Of a stretch of DNA of 64,000 bases, positions 45,972-54,822 are shown piece by piece (within the stretch, counting starts at the first letter, position 1; every line of letters begins with the position of its first letter). Source of the stretch: Halocafeteria seosinensis (taxonomy: Eukaryota; Sar; Bigyra; Bicosoecida); assembly GCA_001687465.1 (NCBI GenBank), contig LVLI01000003.1, positions 27,304-91,303 of the forward strand, read 5' to 3'. The notes below the pieces were generated by a model. That model did not search any database, was not told the DNA's origin, and saw only the letters and a list, made by a program, of their open reading frames with translations. The position numbers were made by a program, and so were the translations under genes.

Positions 45972-46163
45972 ATGAATAGTGAACAAGAGACCCAAGAAAA
46001 AGAGAAACCTTCACCAATCACTTACGAAGAGTTACTTCAAAAATATCCACCTGAATATTTGGACCAAATTGAGGGTTTGCAACCAGTTCCAGAAGTTACA
46101 AATGAGGAGATTAATAAAATGCTTAAAAATTACGAAACTCAAAAGAAACTGGGTAATATATAA
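45972..46163 (+). CDS. Small acidic protein, 63 aa
   Basis: Intronless, helical and charged (EELLQKYPPEYLDQIEGLQ, then EINKMLKNYETQKKL). Preceded by TTATAAATATA. No family recognised. Position between two structural-type genes suggests a virion or assembly factor. Confidence 0.55.
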   Translation: MNSEQETQEKEKPSPITYEELLQKYPPEYLDQIEGLQPVPEVTNEEINKMLKNYETQKKLGNI

Positions 46164-46183
46164 ATACCTTTTTCCCAAAAAAG

Positions 46184-46250
46184 TAAAACTTTCGCTAAAC
46201 CNAAGGTTTAAGAAATTTTCTTATCTCTAGAACAAAGTTCGTCGAGATTA
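46184..46250. terminator. Palindromic intergenic element R, copy 3 (inverted)
   Basis: Reverse complement of copy 1, 21 bp after the stop of the small protein. It contains one ambiguous base (N at 46202). Confidence 0.65.
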
Positions 46251-46268
46251 AAATCAAAAAACTATAAC

Positions 46269-46316
46269 GCTTCTTTTTGACTCTACTTTTTCTACGCAAG
46301 AAAAAGAGAAAATTTA
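46269..46316. terminator. Hairpin element H, copy 2
   Basis: Repeats TTCTTTTTGACTCTACTTTT and the AAGAAAAAGAG arm of copy 1 (43326-43378). Directly upstream of the major capsid promoter. Confidence 0.5.
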
Positions 46317-46341
46317 ATTTATATATAATATATATATAATA
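46317..46341 (+). promoter_or_regulatory. TATATA box of the major capsid gene
   Basis: A run of TATATA repeats ends 3 bp before the ATG at 46342. It is the strongest example of the motif found before the viral genes; a late promoter is inferred. Confidence 0.55.
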
Positions 46342-47781
46342 ATGTCAAGTTTAGATCAACAGCCACTATCAAATGTTGGACAAGCTCAACCACAAGGAGA
46401 ATCTCAAGGCTTACAACCTGAACCACCTCAAAGAAGTGGATTAAATAGGAGAGATGTGCACTTTGATCCCAAATTGCAAAGCTCAAATTTTAAAACACTT
46501 GAAAACTTAAGTTCTCGGCAGTCTGTTCGCATAAATCCAGAAGCCGGATTGGGTGACTATAATCCTGGTTCAACTGTAGAGTGGACAATTCAAAACACTT
46601 CAGCTCTCTCGGATACTCAAAACAGTCATTTAGAATTTGATTTTGTTAATTCTAACCCTGGTGACAATATTCCATCGGATGGTTTAGATGTTTTACTTGA
46701 TAATTTAGAACTTCAAATTGGTGACCAAACAATTGAAAAAGTTTCAGATGGAGCAAGATATTACCAAATGTTATTGAGATCAACCGCACACCAAAGCTAT
46801 TACGATAATGAAGCAAATGCACTCATGAAATCTTGGAAATATTTGAGTTATCATAAAAAATATAATGTTGTTCATCCTGCTAATAGTTATGATGATAGCA
46901 GTGATGATAATAACACTAACATCATGACCGCTTATTATTCAGCTAATGGAACTATAAAATGTATTATACATTTGGATAACTTAAGTTTTTTCCGTCAAGC
47001 AAGGTTTAAACCAATGTTCACAGCTATTAAACTCAGTTGGAAATTGCCGGAAGCTCAAAAAGTAATGGAAAGAAGACGTGATAATAATGCCCAAAATGCT
47101 CCTTCATATACCGTTAGAAATCCAGTTTATATAAGTTCCCAAGTTTATCCAGATGCTTCATTATTGGAAAGTCTTCATTCTCAAATTTTTGAAAATCAAC
47201 AAGGGTTAGCAATGGCACTACCCGGAGTTGTGGAAACTTATCGAAGAAGTTTGTCGCAATCTACACAAAATAATATTACTATTCCGGCATCTTTCTCAGA
47301 TATTGAAAGTATTATATGTTTACCTGTTAGAAGAGCAACTTCAAGTACAACAGATGATATAAATGTAGGTACGTTTAGAACAGGTAATAATGTCACACTT
47401 AAAAATTTTGGTGTTAATATTCAAACCGAAGATTTAGCAATGAAAGGAGGTTATAGAAACATGGAAGAAGCTTATAGAGGTTTAAGACAAACTTTTAATT
47501 TCTTGGGAGATGTTGGCGGAAATGGTATGATTGATTGGGATACATTCAACGCAACACTTGGAAATGGTGGCTTTGCGCCTTTGGCAGTCAATACAAGTTT
47601 GTTAATGCATGCACCTCCCGAAGTTTTATCAAATGGACTGAGTACGCAAGATATGGGTAGTCAAATTAATATAAATCTTGAAACTGAAAATAATATTGGT
47701 GGTAATATGGATTTGCTTGTTTTTGTTTTGCATAAACGTATTTTGATGATGCAACAAGGTATTATTAAGATTGGTATTTAA
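46342..47781 (+). CDS. Major capsid protein, double-jelly-roll type (probable)
   Basis: 479 aa, intronless. After a polar Gln-rich leader the protein reads as alternating beta strands: GSTVEWTIQNTSALSDTQNS, HLEFDFVNSN, LEVLLDNLELQIGD-like strands (LDVLLDNLELQIGDQTIEKV), then IKCIIHLDNLSFFRQARFKP. The last is typical of the first-to-second jelly-roll region in Polinton/PLV capsid proteins. The C-terminal part ends in hydrophobic strands (NMDLLVFVLHKRILMM). Size, position next to the packaging ATPase and penton, and strand pattern support a hexon-like double jelly roll that trimerises into the capsid shell. Remote similarity only, so structure prediction would be the clean test. Confidence 0.78.
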   Translation: MSSLDQQPLSNVGQAQPQGESQGLQPEPPQRSGLNRRDVHFDPKLQSSNFKTLENLSSRQSVRINPEAGLGDYNPGSTVEWTIQNTSALSDTQNSHLEFDFVNSNPGDNIPSDGLDVLLDNLELQIGDQTIEKVSDGARYYQMLLRSTAHQSYYDNEANALMKSWKYLSYHKKYNVVHPANSYDDSSDDNNTNIMTAYYSANGTIKCIIHLDNLSFFRQARFKPMFTAIKLSWKLPEAQKVMERRRDNNAQNAPSYTVRNPVYISSQVYPDASLLESLHSQIFENQQGLAMALPGVVETYRRSLSQSTQNNITIPASFSDIESIICLPVRRATSSTTDDINVGTFRTGNNVTLKNFGVNIQTEDLAMKGGYRNMEEAYRGLRQTFNFLGDVGGNGMIDWDTFNATLGNGGFAPLAVNTSLLMHAPPEVLSNGLSTQDMGSQININLETENNIGGNMDLLVFVLHKRILMMQQGIIKIGI

Positions 47782-47820
47782 AATGTTAAGAAAATTTTGA
47801 ACTATGATATATAGATCAAA

Positions 47821-48891
47821 ATGACACATTTCTTTAAACATAATCGTGGAACATTTGACATAAAAGGTTTTCATAAAAGTGACAATTTTGAGACTGTTGA
47901 TGAGTCTCTTGCCACAGTTAATCAATCAAAAAGAGGTGGAAGAACTATTTTAGAACCTTTTTATAAAGAACGTCAAAACGGTTATGAATTTTGTGGGCAA
48001 GAAGGCTTACAACCAAGAAAAGAATTTATTCAACCACTAGAACAATCTAATTTTGTAACTCCTCCTTTAGAGTATCAAACACGATTGAGAGCTGGTAGAA
48101 ATATACCAAAATGGTATGGACATTTTCAAGGTCCTGGAATTCCTGAGCCTGAAGTTCCTATCGGCAATAAATACTTTAAAAATTATCAGCAAGACGTTCC
48201 GCTTAGTGATTTGGCTCGCGATTTCTTTCGTACTGGCATAGGTGCTTTAAATAATACTCCTCCTATGCGAGATAGACAAAGTTTAATAAACTTTTTGCAA
48301 CAATCTGGTTTATTTAGAGAAGAAGACGAAAATAAAAGTCTGGCTTCACTTGCTCAAAAAATACAAGAACAGAGCGGACGAGCTGGAGCACCTGAAAACC
48401 CTTTTAATAATGATCCTGTTTTTAGTCAAATTTTGCAACGTATTCGCAGTAATCCACAAGTTACCAATTTAACACCTCAACAACTTCAACATCGTCAGGC
48501 AGTTGCCCAACAAAATCAAGCAAATCAAGAATTTCAACAAGGAGCACAACAGCAACAAACTCAACAACAAACTCAGCAACCGGCGAGAGGTTTTAATTTT
48601 GATTCTGATCCTTCTAGCTCATCATTTCCAGCACCTAATTCTGGTGCACAGCCTCAAGAACAAGTAGCTCCAGAATCTAATCAAAGTATAGAACGAGCAC
48701 CACGATTTGGGAGAACTGAAAACGGACGCCAAGAAGTTATTACCACTCTTAATGGTCGTGAAGTTAGAGGCTGGGTCGGTGATAGAGGTGGTATATACTC
48801 CAATGCGACAAGTCGAAATACAATACCACCAGTTTCAGCACATAGGCGAGCTATTAAAAACGCTTTTGAACGATTAAGACAAAATGGTTAA
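47821..48891 (+). CDS. Uncharacterised probable virion protein, 356 aa
   Basis: Intronless, between the capsid and ATPase genes and preceded by ATGATATATAGATCAAA. The N-terminal half looks ordered (GRTILEPFYKERQNGYEFCG, IPKWYGHFQGPGIPEPEVP); the middle is strongly Gln-rich (FQQGAQQQQTQQQTQQPARG) and the C-terminus is basic. No homologue recognised. Synteny with capsid genes makes a structural or core protein the likely role. Confidence 0.6.
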   Translation: MTHFFKHNRGTFDIKGFHKSDNFETVDESLATVNQSKRGGRTILEPFYKERQNGYEFCGQEGLQPRKEFIQPLEQSNFVTPPLEYQTRLRAGRNIPKWYGHFQGPGIPEPEVPIGNKYFKNYQQDVPLSDLARDFFRTGIGALNNTPPMRDRQSLINFLQQSGLFREEDENKSLASLAQKIQEQSGRAGAPENPFNNDPVFSQILQRIRSNPQVTNLTPQQLQHRQAVAQQNQANQEFQQGAQQQQTQQQTQQPARGFNFDSDPSSSSFPAPNSGAQPQEQVAPESNQSIERAPRFGRTENGRQEVITTLNGREVRGWVGDRGGIYSNATSRNTIPPVSAHRRAIKNAFERLRQNG

Positions 48892-48912
48892 AAATTTATC
48901 TACATTATATAA

Positions 48913-49896
48913 ATGCCGAATTGGATTTCGATCTTATCGAATAAAAAAAAGAAAGAAAATAGTTTTCGTTATGTTGTTGTTGGTGGTACTCGATCCGGAA
49001 AATCCACACTTTTACATAATTTAATCTTTAAATTACATAAATCAGAAATTAAACGCGTAGTTTTATTTGGTGGTAAATCTGCTTCAAATGAGGAAATGAA
49101 AGATATCTTTAAAAAGGAAAAACCTCCTTTTGATTTGGAAATACATAAAAATTATAATGATGAAAAAGTTGGAGAAATTTTTAAACAAATTGAAACAGAC
49201 AAAACAAAAAGAAGTGGAAAACAAACAGTTTTTATATTCGAAGATTTAATGGCAGAAAACGCCAGCAACAAAACTAAAAATAATAATATCGATCGTGTAA
49301 TTAAGAACGGAGGTGAGTTAAATATTTCTTCGATTATAACAACCCAAAAATATACTGACGTTAAAACATCAACTAGAAGCGGAAATATTAGCAAACTTTT
49401 TTTATTTGAGATCCCTGATAATGAAATTACTCTCGTTCATCGAGAACAAAACTTAAAAATTGGGAAAGATGATTTTAAAAAAATAGCTAGCGAAGCAACC
49501 GAAACAAAATACGAGTTCATTATAATAGATCAAAAAGCTGAAATCAATGAAAAACTGAAAGATAGCGACTTTAACGTTATCAAACCCGAAGAAAAAGAAG
49601 ATAAAAAAGAAGATGAAGCCGAAGTTTTAAAAGGAAAATCAGCAAAAAAGGCAAAACCCACAAAAGTTAATTTGGTTAAATTTCTAAAACCTGGTAAAGA
49701 TGACAATGAAGCAAAGTTTTACGCTATCTTTCAAGTAGGAAAGGAAATTAAAAAAGTCCCAGTGGGTGACAATGTGAAAGGTAATGGAAATGTGTCAGAT
49801 CCTACAAACCCAGAAGTTTTAGTTAAAGAACTGCTAAACAGAAATAAACCTTTTAAAGAAAATTTGAAACAGTTTCGAGAAAAATTTAATGTCTAA
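48913..49896 (+). CDS. Genome-packaging ATPase (FtsK/HerA type)
   Basis: 327 aa, intronless. Walker A is GGTRSGKST at residues 24-32, preceded by strand FRYVVV; Walker B is TVFIFEDLMAE near residue 104. An arginine-containing segment follows (ISSIITTQKYTDVKTSTRSG). This is the A32/FtsK-HerA-type motor used by Polintons, PLVs, virophages and nucleocytoplasmic large DNA viruses to pump genomic DNA into the capsid. The C-terminal 120 residues are Lys/Glu-rich with no ATPase motif and may dock to the capsid vertex or DNA. The start is 17 bp after the previous stop and the AT box CATTATATAA precedes it. Confidence 0.85.
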   Translation: MPNWISILSNKKKKENSFRYVVVGGTRSGKSTLLHNLIFKLHKSEIKRVVLFGGKSASNEEMKDIFKKEKPPFDLEIHKNYNDEKVGEIFKQIETDKTKRSGKQTVFIFEDLMAENASNKTKNNNIDRVIKNGGELNISSIITTQKYTDVKTSTRSGNISKLFLFEIPDNEITLVHREQNLKIGKDDFKKIASEATETKYEFIIIDQKAEINEKLKDSDFNVIKPEEKEDKKEDEAEVLKGKSAKKAKPTKVNLVKFLKPGKDDNEAKFYAIFQVGKEIKKVPVGDNVKGNGNVSDPTNPEVLVKELLNRNKPFKENLKQFREKFNV

Positions 49897-49929
49897 ATTT
49901 TACTTTTTACCAAAAAAGTAAAAAACTAT

Positions 49930-50745
49930 TTAACTTCTTGGTATGAAGAAGTACTCAAATTCGAGCACCACATTACCCCCATTTAACTCCATTTGATTAT
50001 ACTCCTCATCAATTATAGCGAAATCAATAACTTCTAAATCATCATTCACTATACTAGAAAATGTTTGTTCGTCGCTATATTCGCGAACTAATTCATCACC
50101 AAAAGAAACATCATTAAAAATCGAAGCTATAATAGGCTGGTTTCTACTCTTAACTAATTTATAATTTTGTGTGTCTCCAAGTGTGTTTGATATTATATGA
50201 TACACAGCAGTATTTAATAATTTGGGTAATCCAGCAACATCAAATGTTTCACCTCCTGAAATTTTATGTTGGGTGCTGTCTCTTATAATCCCAATTTTAT
50301 GATGTGCCGAGTTTTCTAAAGTTACCGTTTGAAATATAGGATTTAAAAAGGTGTTAATAATATAAAAAGGCTCACTATCAGCATTTGTAAAACTAAACCT
50401 TTGTTTAGATTCATTAAAAACAGCAGTTATATTATGTCCCCTATTAGCAAAAAAATTATTCATAAAGTCTTCTAGTTCTGTCCCATCTTGATAAACTCGA
50501 TCAGTATCAAATTTTAATTCTGTTAAATTTGGACCACTATCCAATTCCCTAACATAATATAAAACATTGTTGTATTCTGAAAATGTATAGGCAGTATTTG
50601 GCAGAGCTACTTTTTTAAGTCCTATTTTTACATTTGATTTTAAAGAACTAATAGCCTCCTTCAGATAAACACTGAAATCCGAATTTGAGTCATTTGTTTG
50701 TCTATCTATTCTTGAGTTTATTGTTAATCTAAATTTATTTGACAT
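49930..50745 (-). CDS. Minor capsid / penton protein (probable single jelly roll)
   Basis: 271 aa, intronless, minus strand. The N-terminus has the pattern of Polinton/PLV pentons: FRLTINSRIDRQTNDSNSDF followed by VYLKEAISSL, VKIGLKKVALPNTAYTFSEY and NNVLYYVREL. The rest is beta-rich and ends EYFFIPRS. Pentons occupy the capsid vertices. Convergent with the ATPase gene, 33 bp apart; that gap holds a short inverted repeat (TTTTACTTTTT / AAAAAAGTAAAA), a likely shared terminator. Confidence 0.78.
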   Translation of the reverse strand: MSNKFRLTINSRIDRQTNDSNSDFSVYLKEAISSLKSNVKIGLKKVALPNTAYTFSEYNNVLYYVRELDSGPNLTELKFDTDRVYQDGTELEDFMNNFFANRGHNITAVFNESKQRFSFTNADSEPFYIINTFLNPIFQTVTLENSAHHKIGIIRDSTQHKISGGETFDVAGLPKLLNTAVYHIISNTLGDTQNYKLVKSRNQPIIASIFNDVSFGDELVREYSDEQTFSSIVNDDLEVIDFAIIDEEYNQMELNGGNVVLEFEYFFIPRS

Positions 50746-50756
50746 CTATATATTTA

Positions 50757-51413
50757 TTATAAATTTTCTGGTATATAGTTCCATCCTATTTTTTCACATA
50801 TTAATTTCCACATATAATTAGCATTCTGCAAACCCTTCATATTTACATAACAATGTTTTACATTAAGGTACTTTATTACCCATTTTTCTTCTATTAATTC
50901 TAAAAGTTTCCTTAAAATAAAATTATAATTTGGTAAGTTGTACCTTTCGTTCGGTCTGGCGTATGTCCAATTTATTTCTATTCTCTTGAACATTCTCAAT
51001 AATTTATCTTCTATATGTTTACTTATCGGTTCTGGTCTATATCCTGTTAATTTATAATAAATAACTGAAATATGTGGATAATACATTGTTTTTCGTTTAC
51101 TTTTTAAGTATTTATAAATTGTTTCATGCTTATAATTTAAATTTCTCTCTTGATGATATTTTTCAATTTCATTCATTAATCTCCTTGTNATTTGTCTGGT
51201 TTCAATTCCTTGCATTGATAAAATTATTCTATGGAAATTATGGGTTTGAATGCTGTCCACCTTTCTCATATACAATTTGGGTTGTGCCTCTATATATTGA
51301 TCTTCTATAAACGGTCTTTCTTCGCAAATTATTCCACATTTTGAATTGGTGCAACTATATGAACTTTCATCATTCAAAGCTAAACTTTTCTTTTTACATT
51401 CTGGACATTGCAT
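50757..51413 (-). CDS. VLTF3-like late transcription factor
   Basis: 218 aa, intronless, 11 bp upstream of the penton gene on the same strand. It starts with a zinc ribbon (CPEC at residues 3-6 and CTNSKC in the early 20s). The C-terminal half contains the phrase YNLPNYNFILRKLLELIE, the signature of poxvirus late transcription factor 3 (A2-like) proteins found in NCLDVs and many PLVs. It would direct the viral transcription machinery to late promoters, consistent with the TATATA boxes here. One ambiguous base (51189) leaves one residue undetermined. Confidence 0.8.
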   Translation of the reverse strand: MQCPECKKKSLALNDESSYSCTNSKCGIICEERPFIEDQYIEAQPKLYMRKVDSIQTHNFHRIILSMQGIETRQXTRRLMNEIEKYHQERNLNYKHETIYKYLKSKRKTMYYPHISVIYYKLTGYRPEPISKHIEDKLLRMFKRIEINWTYARPNERYNLPNYNFILRKLLELIEEKWVIKYLNVKHCYVNMKGLQNANYMWKLICEKIGWNYIPENL

Positions 51414-51456
51414 TATATATAGTTTTAAGAAAAAGATAATTTATATATAGTATATA
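51414..51456. promoter_or_regulatory. Bidirectional late-promoter-like spacer
   Basis: 43 bp between the divergent VLTF3 and 36-aa genes. ATATATAG lies next to the minus-strand ATG and ATATATAGTATATA directly before the plus-strand ATG. Confidence 0.55.
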
Positions 51457-51567
51457 ATGAAAGTTGGCAAAAATCCGCAAGACATCCAAAAAGCTGGTGA
51501 AAAAGCTAAAAGAATGCTTCGTTTAGGTGAATCCGCTCTAGAAGCTTTTCAAAGACTGAAATCTTAA
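51457..51567 (+). CDS. Tiny basic amphipathic protein, 36 aa
   Basis: ORF with an ideal TATATA box abutting its ATG. The product is one predicted amphipathic helix (IQKAGEKAKRMLRLGESALE). Small basic helical proteins in adintoviruses and adenoviruses (pVI/pX-like) bind DNA or lyse membranes; this comparison is by size and character only. Confidence 0.55.
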   Translation: MKVGKNPQDIQKAGEKAKRMLRLGESALEAFQRLKS

Positions 51568-51591
51568 TATGGAACTGGTTAACGTTCTATA

Positions 51592-51744
51592 TTAATCTTG
51601 TTCTTTATGCTCTTGTTCTTGTTCGCTATTTCCTATATGCATTCGACAATCACTATTAAACATATTATCCTTTAGCAACTTAGATAAAAAACCAAATACT
51701 AAACCACCTATAGCACTTAATGTAGGTACTAAAGCATCAACCAT
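51592..51744 (-). CDS. Tiny membrane protein, 50 aa
   Basis: Begins MVDALVPTLSAIGGLVFGFL: one hydrophobic Gly-containing helix, then a polar tail ending EQEQEHKEQD. ATTATAGAA lies just before the ATG. Convergent with the 36-aa gene. A virion-membrane or holin-like role is possible but unproven. Confidence 0.5.
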   Translation of the reverse strand: MVDALVPTLSAIGGLVFGFLSKLLKDNMFNSDCRMHIGNSEQEQEHKEQD

Positions 51745-51833
51745 TTCTATAATATATTACAACAATTAGTTCATTTATATTAAACTTCTTGACACTAACT
51801 AATAAAATTTAATGCACTAATATATAAAAGAAT

Positions 51834-54574
51834 ATGTCGTACATATCAACAACCAAATCAAACAATGTTAGTGTAGGAGAAGGCTTAAAAAAAGATGGGG
51901 CGAAAATTACTTTTGATAATGAATTGTTGTTCACCAAAACAGAAGTTCTACAAAAAATTGACGAACACGCTACCCAAGACGCTGATTTAAATAATTATTA
52001 TACCAAAACCGAGGTTGACAACGAATTCACCAACTTTAATAATAATATCAATACACTTTTAGATAATGAGTATTACGACCAATCACATATTGATACAAAT
52101 TTTTATACGAGTGCTCAAGTGGATACTAAATTAAACGATGAGTATTACGACAAATCACACATTGACGCAAATCATCTTACAACATCAAAAACAGTAGATA
52201 CTATTAACGCTAACTTAGAGGATTATTATGATAAGGCCGAAATAGACACAAATTTTTATAATAAAATAGAAGTTGATGATAAATTAGACCTAGCAAAATT
52301 TCAGTTCACTAGTTATGAAATAGAGGATATTCGAGATTTTTGGGCTTTTAATGATACATTCACAGAAGACTACGAAATCAATAGTGAGGTTACTGGTGGA
52401 AATCTCCTTAAAATAAAGAGTGGTTCACTCAATGTTGGAACAATAGCAAACCAGTTAAGAGCTTATTATTCATTTGATGATGTTAATAATCCTTTTGAAG
52501 ATAGTATAGGTTCTTTTAACGGTACTAATAACGGTGGAGTTATTACAAGCAATGCAAAGATAGATAAAGGTGTTTCATTTAGTAATGGTGATACATTTAT
52601 TAACGTTGGTTCAGTTCTAGGTTATACTACGGAAGATTTTACAGTTGCGTGTTGGTTTTATCCTACAACTGATAGTGATAATCAAATGTTATATAATGTT
52701 GGTAGCTCATCACAAGATGCTCAAAGTCATCTAATATACAATTTTTCACCAAATAAAATATCTTTTAGAGATGTTAATAATAATAATCAAATTGATTCAG
52801 TTACTGATATTTCATTAAATCAGTGGTATTATATTACAGTAACGAGAGTAGGAACTAGCCTTAATATATATATTAATGGTCAATTAGATAATACTGGTAC
52901 GGTTACTAGTGGTACATTATCAGACCCTTCAAACAATAGTACAATCTCTAGAGGAGCTACTGGTATACTTAATGATGGTCGTATTGATGAATTTGGTATT
53001 TTTGTTTAGAGAGCTATCAGATAGTGAAATTGATTTTTTATATAATAGCGGAAACGGTGGAAATATAAGTGAAATTGTTGGTGATTTTTTACAAAGTACT
53101 GAAGGACTACGGGTTAATGCTTTTCATCAAGTTGAGGACGTTTATTTAGAAGATGTGGATAAAACCCAAAACACTATTCAATAATATTTCCTATTTAATG
53201 TGGATTGGTGACAGTGCTGAAACAGCTATTTCAAATAAGCAATTGTTTATCAGTTATGATAAAACAGATGATTCTATCCGAATAACCGGAAATAATGCAA
53301 CAACAGCTACTAAAGAATTAACTTTAGATACTTGGGCTCACTTAGCCTTAGTAGTTGACAAAGCAAACGATAATGTTAAACTCTATGTTGATTCTGTTGA
53401 AACATTACAAATTAATGGTTTAGAAGCTTCAATCGGAACAACTCTAAGGTTAGGTGGTGGTTATTTAGATGGGAGCGGAAATCCAGTTGGAACATCTGAA
53501 ACGGTCTTTGATAAAGTTTTATTCTTCACTCGTCCTTTGAAAGAGTTTGATATAAAGAATTTGTATCAAGTAAGAGGTCAATTTAATTTAAACCAAATAC
53601 CAACCGCTCATTTTTATTATAAAAATGATGTTGATTCTAATTTTCTTAAGACAGATGGAACTAATAATATGACTAATAATTTGGACCTATCAAATAATAA
53701 AATTGTTAACTTAAATCCCCCAACAAATCCAAAAGACGCAACTAATTTAAGTTATCTTGAACAAAATTATTATAATAAAAATACAGCCGATTTTTTATAT
53801 CTTTTTAGGGATGGAGGCAATTCAATGGAGGGTGATTTAACTTTTGCTAATGGTGCTAGTATAACTTTAAATGATACTGATATGGATGCGGTAAACAATA
53901 AAATAATTAATGTTAATGACCCAACTTTTGATAGGGATGTGGTTAATTTACAATTTGCGAATAGTAATTATTTAAGTCTTGACGGTTCTAATTCTATGAC
54001 ATCAAATATAGATGCAGGTAATAATAAACTTATTAATGTAAATGATCCCACTAGTAATAAGGATGCTGTTAATTTACAATATTTTAATTCAAATCAAACT
54101 GGATCTTTACCCAAGGTTTATAAATTTACACAATCGAGCACGCCAACAATTAGCAATGGAAGTACTGAAACATTACAAAAAATTAGTGCCGGTTTACCAT
54201 TGAATTATTATTATTGTCATGTAGAACTAATAATATCAGTTGATGAAAATGAAACTGGAGTAACTGAGGAATTTACTGCAACATACAGTATAACTGATGA
54301 TGTAGGAACAAATAACGATCCCATTCAATCTTTAGCCCATTGGAATCCGGGTCTTGGTGGTTCAACTGGTGCTTATTCTCAAACGTTTTCTGGTGTAACA
54401 AATGACCCACAATATAAAAACTTTTATTTTACTTTTGATATAATAACAGATGAAACTGAAAATTTAACATTTACATTTGATGTAACAAATAACTCTGGTA
54501 GTAGTACTGATGTGAATTTTATGCAACATAAAGTTAGAGCACACGCAATAAAAACACCTTCACAATTTCCTTAA
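51834..54574 (+). pseudogene. Receptor-binding fibre with LamG domains, split by two frameshifts
   Basis: Three overlapping frames follow each other: 51834-53009, about 52990-53184 and 53153-54574. The first carries tail-fibre-type repeats (NNYYTKTEVD, EYYDQSHID, EYYDKSHID, DYYDKAEID) and a LamG/concanavalin-like lectin domain (LRAYYSFDDVNNPFEDSIGS, EDFTVACWFYP) that is cut off at the stop. The second holds its last strands. The third holds a second LamG unit (DTWAHLALVVD) and further fibre repeats (FLKTDGTNNMTNNLDLSNNK, YLSLDGSNSMTSNIDAGNNK). Repeat and lectin order argue for one original protein of about 900 aa. Both shifts lie next to homopolymer runs (T5 near 53000, A4 near 53160), so sequencing error is as likely as decay. 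Confidence 0.75.
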
Positions 54575-54822
54575 TTTATATAATACTAAAAACTAGTATT
54601 ATATTTATTCTTTCAACGTGACAACTTTTGAAATTTCCCATTGAGAAGTGTGTAAGTAATTTCGATGGAAAATTACAAACTTATAGAAGTGTAAAAGACG
54701 GGTTCAGCCACTGTTAATTAAACAGAAGTTATACACTATAGTTTTTTAAAAAATTTCCCATTGTAAAACCTGTAATGTATTTTTACCCGATGAAGTACAC
54801 TTATGATTATTTACATGTCGCT

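Larger units (their letters stand above)
42897..54822 (+). mobile_element. Integrated polinton-like virus / Polinton-type element, 5'-truncated
   Basis: An AT-rich island in a host of nearly balanced composition. It holds, in order, the integrase C-terminus, ankyrin-like/RING, lipase, Q/P-rich protein (-), small protein, major capsid protein, unknown, packaging ATPase, penton (-), VLTF3 (-), two tiny ORFs and a fibre. Genes are intronless and densely packed, each preceded by a TATATA-type box. Integrase, capsid, ATPase and penton together are the hallmark set of Polintons, PLVs, virophages and adintoviruses. No polB, protease or second terminal repeat is present. The right limit is uncertain: coding ends at 54574 and AT-rich noncoding DNA continues to about 54822, with AAATTTCCCATTG at 54631 and 54751. 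Confidence 0.88.

Noticed and set aside
47821..48891. Possible viral maturation protease (expected in Polintons)
   Set aside because: No adenovirus-type Cys protease His-Asp-Cys pattern could be found in this or any other viral ORF.
42897..54822. Possible protein-primed DNA polymerase B or primase-helicase
   Set aside because: No ORF on either strand shows polB or superfamily-3 helicase motifs; the replication module is absent from this copy.
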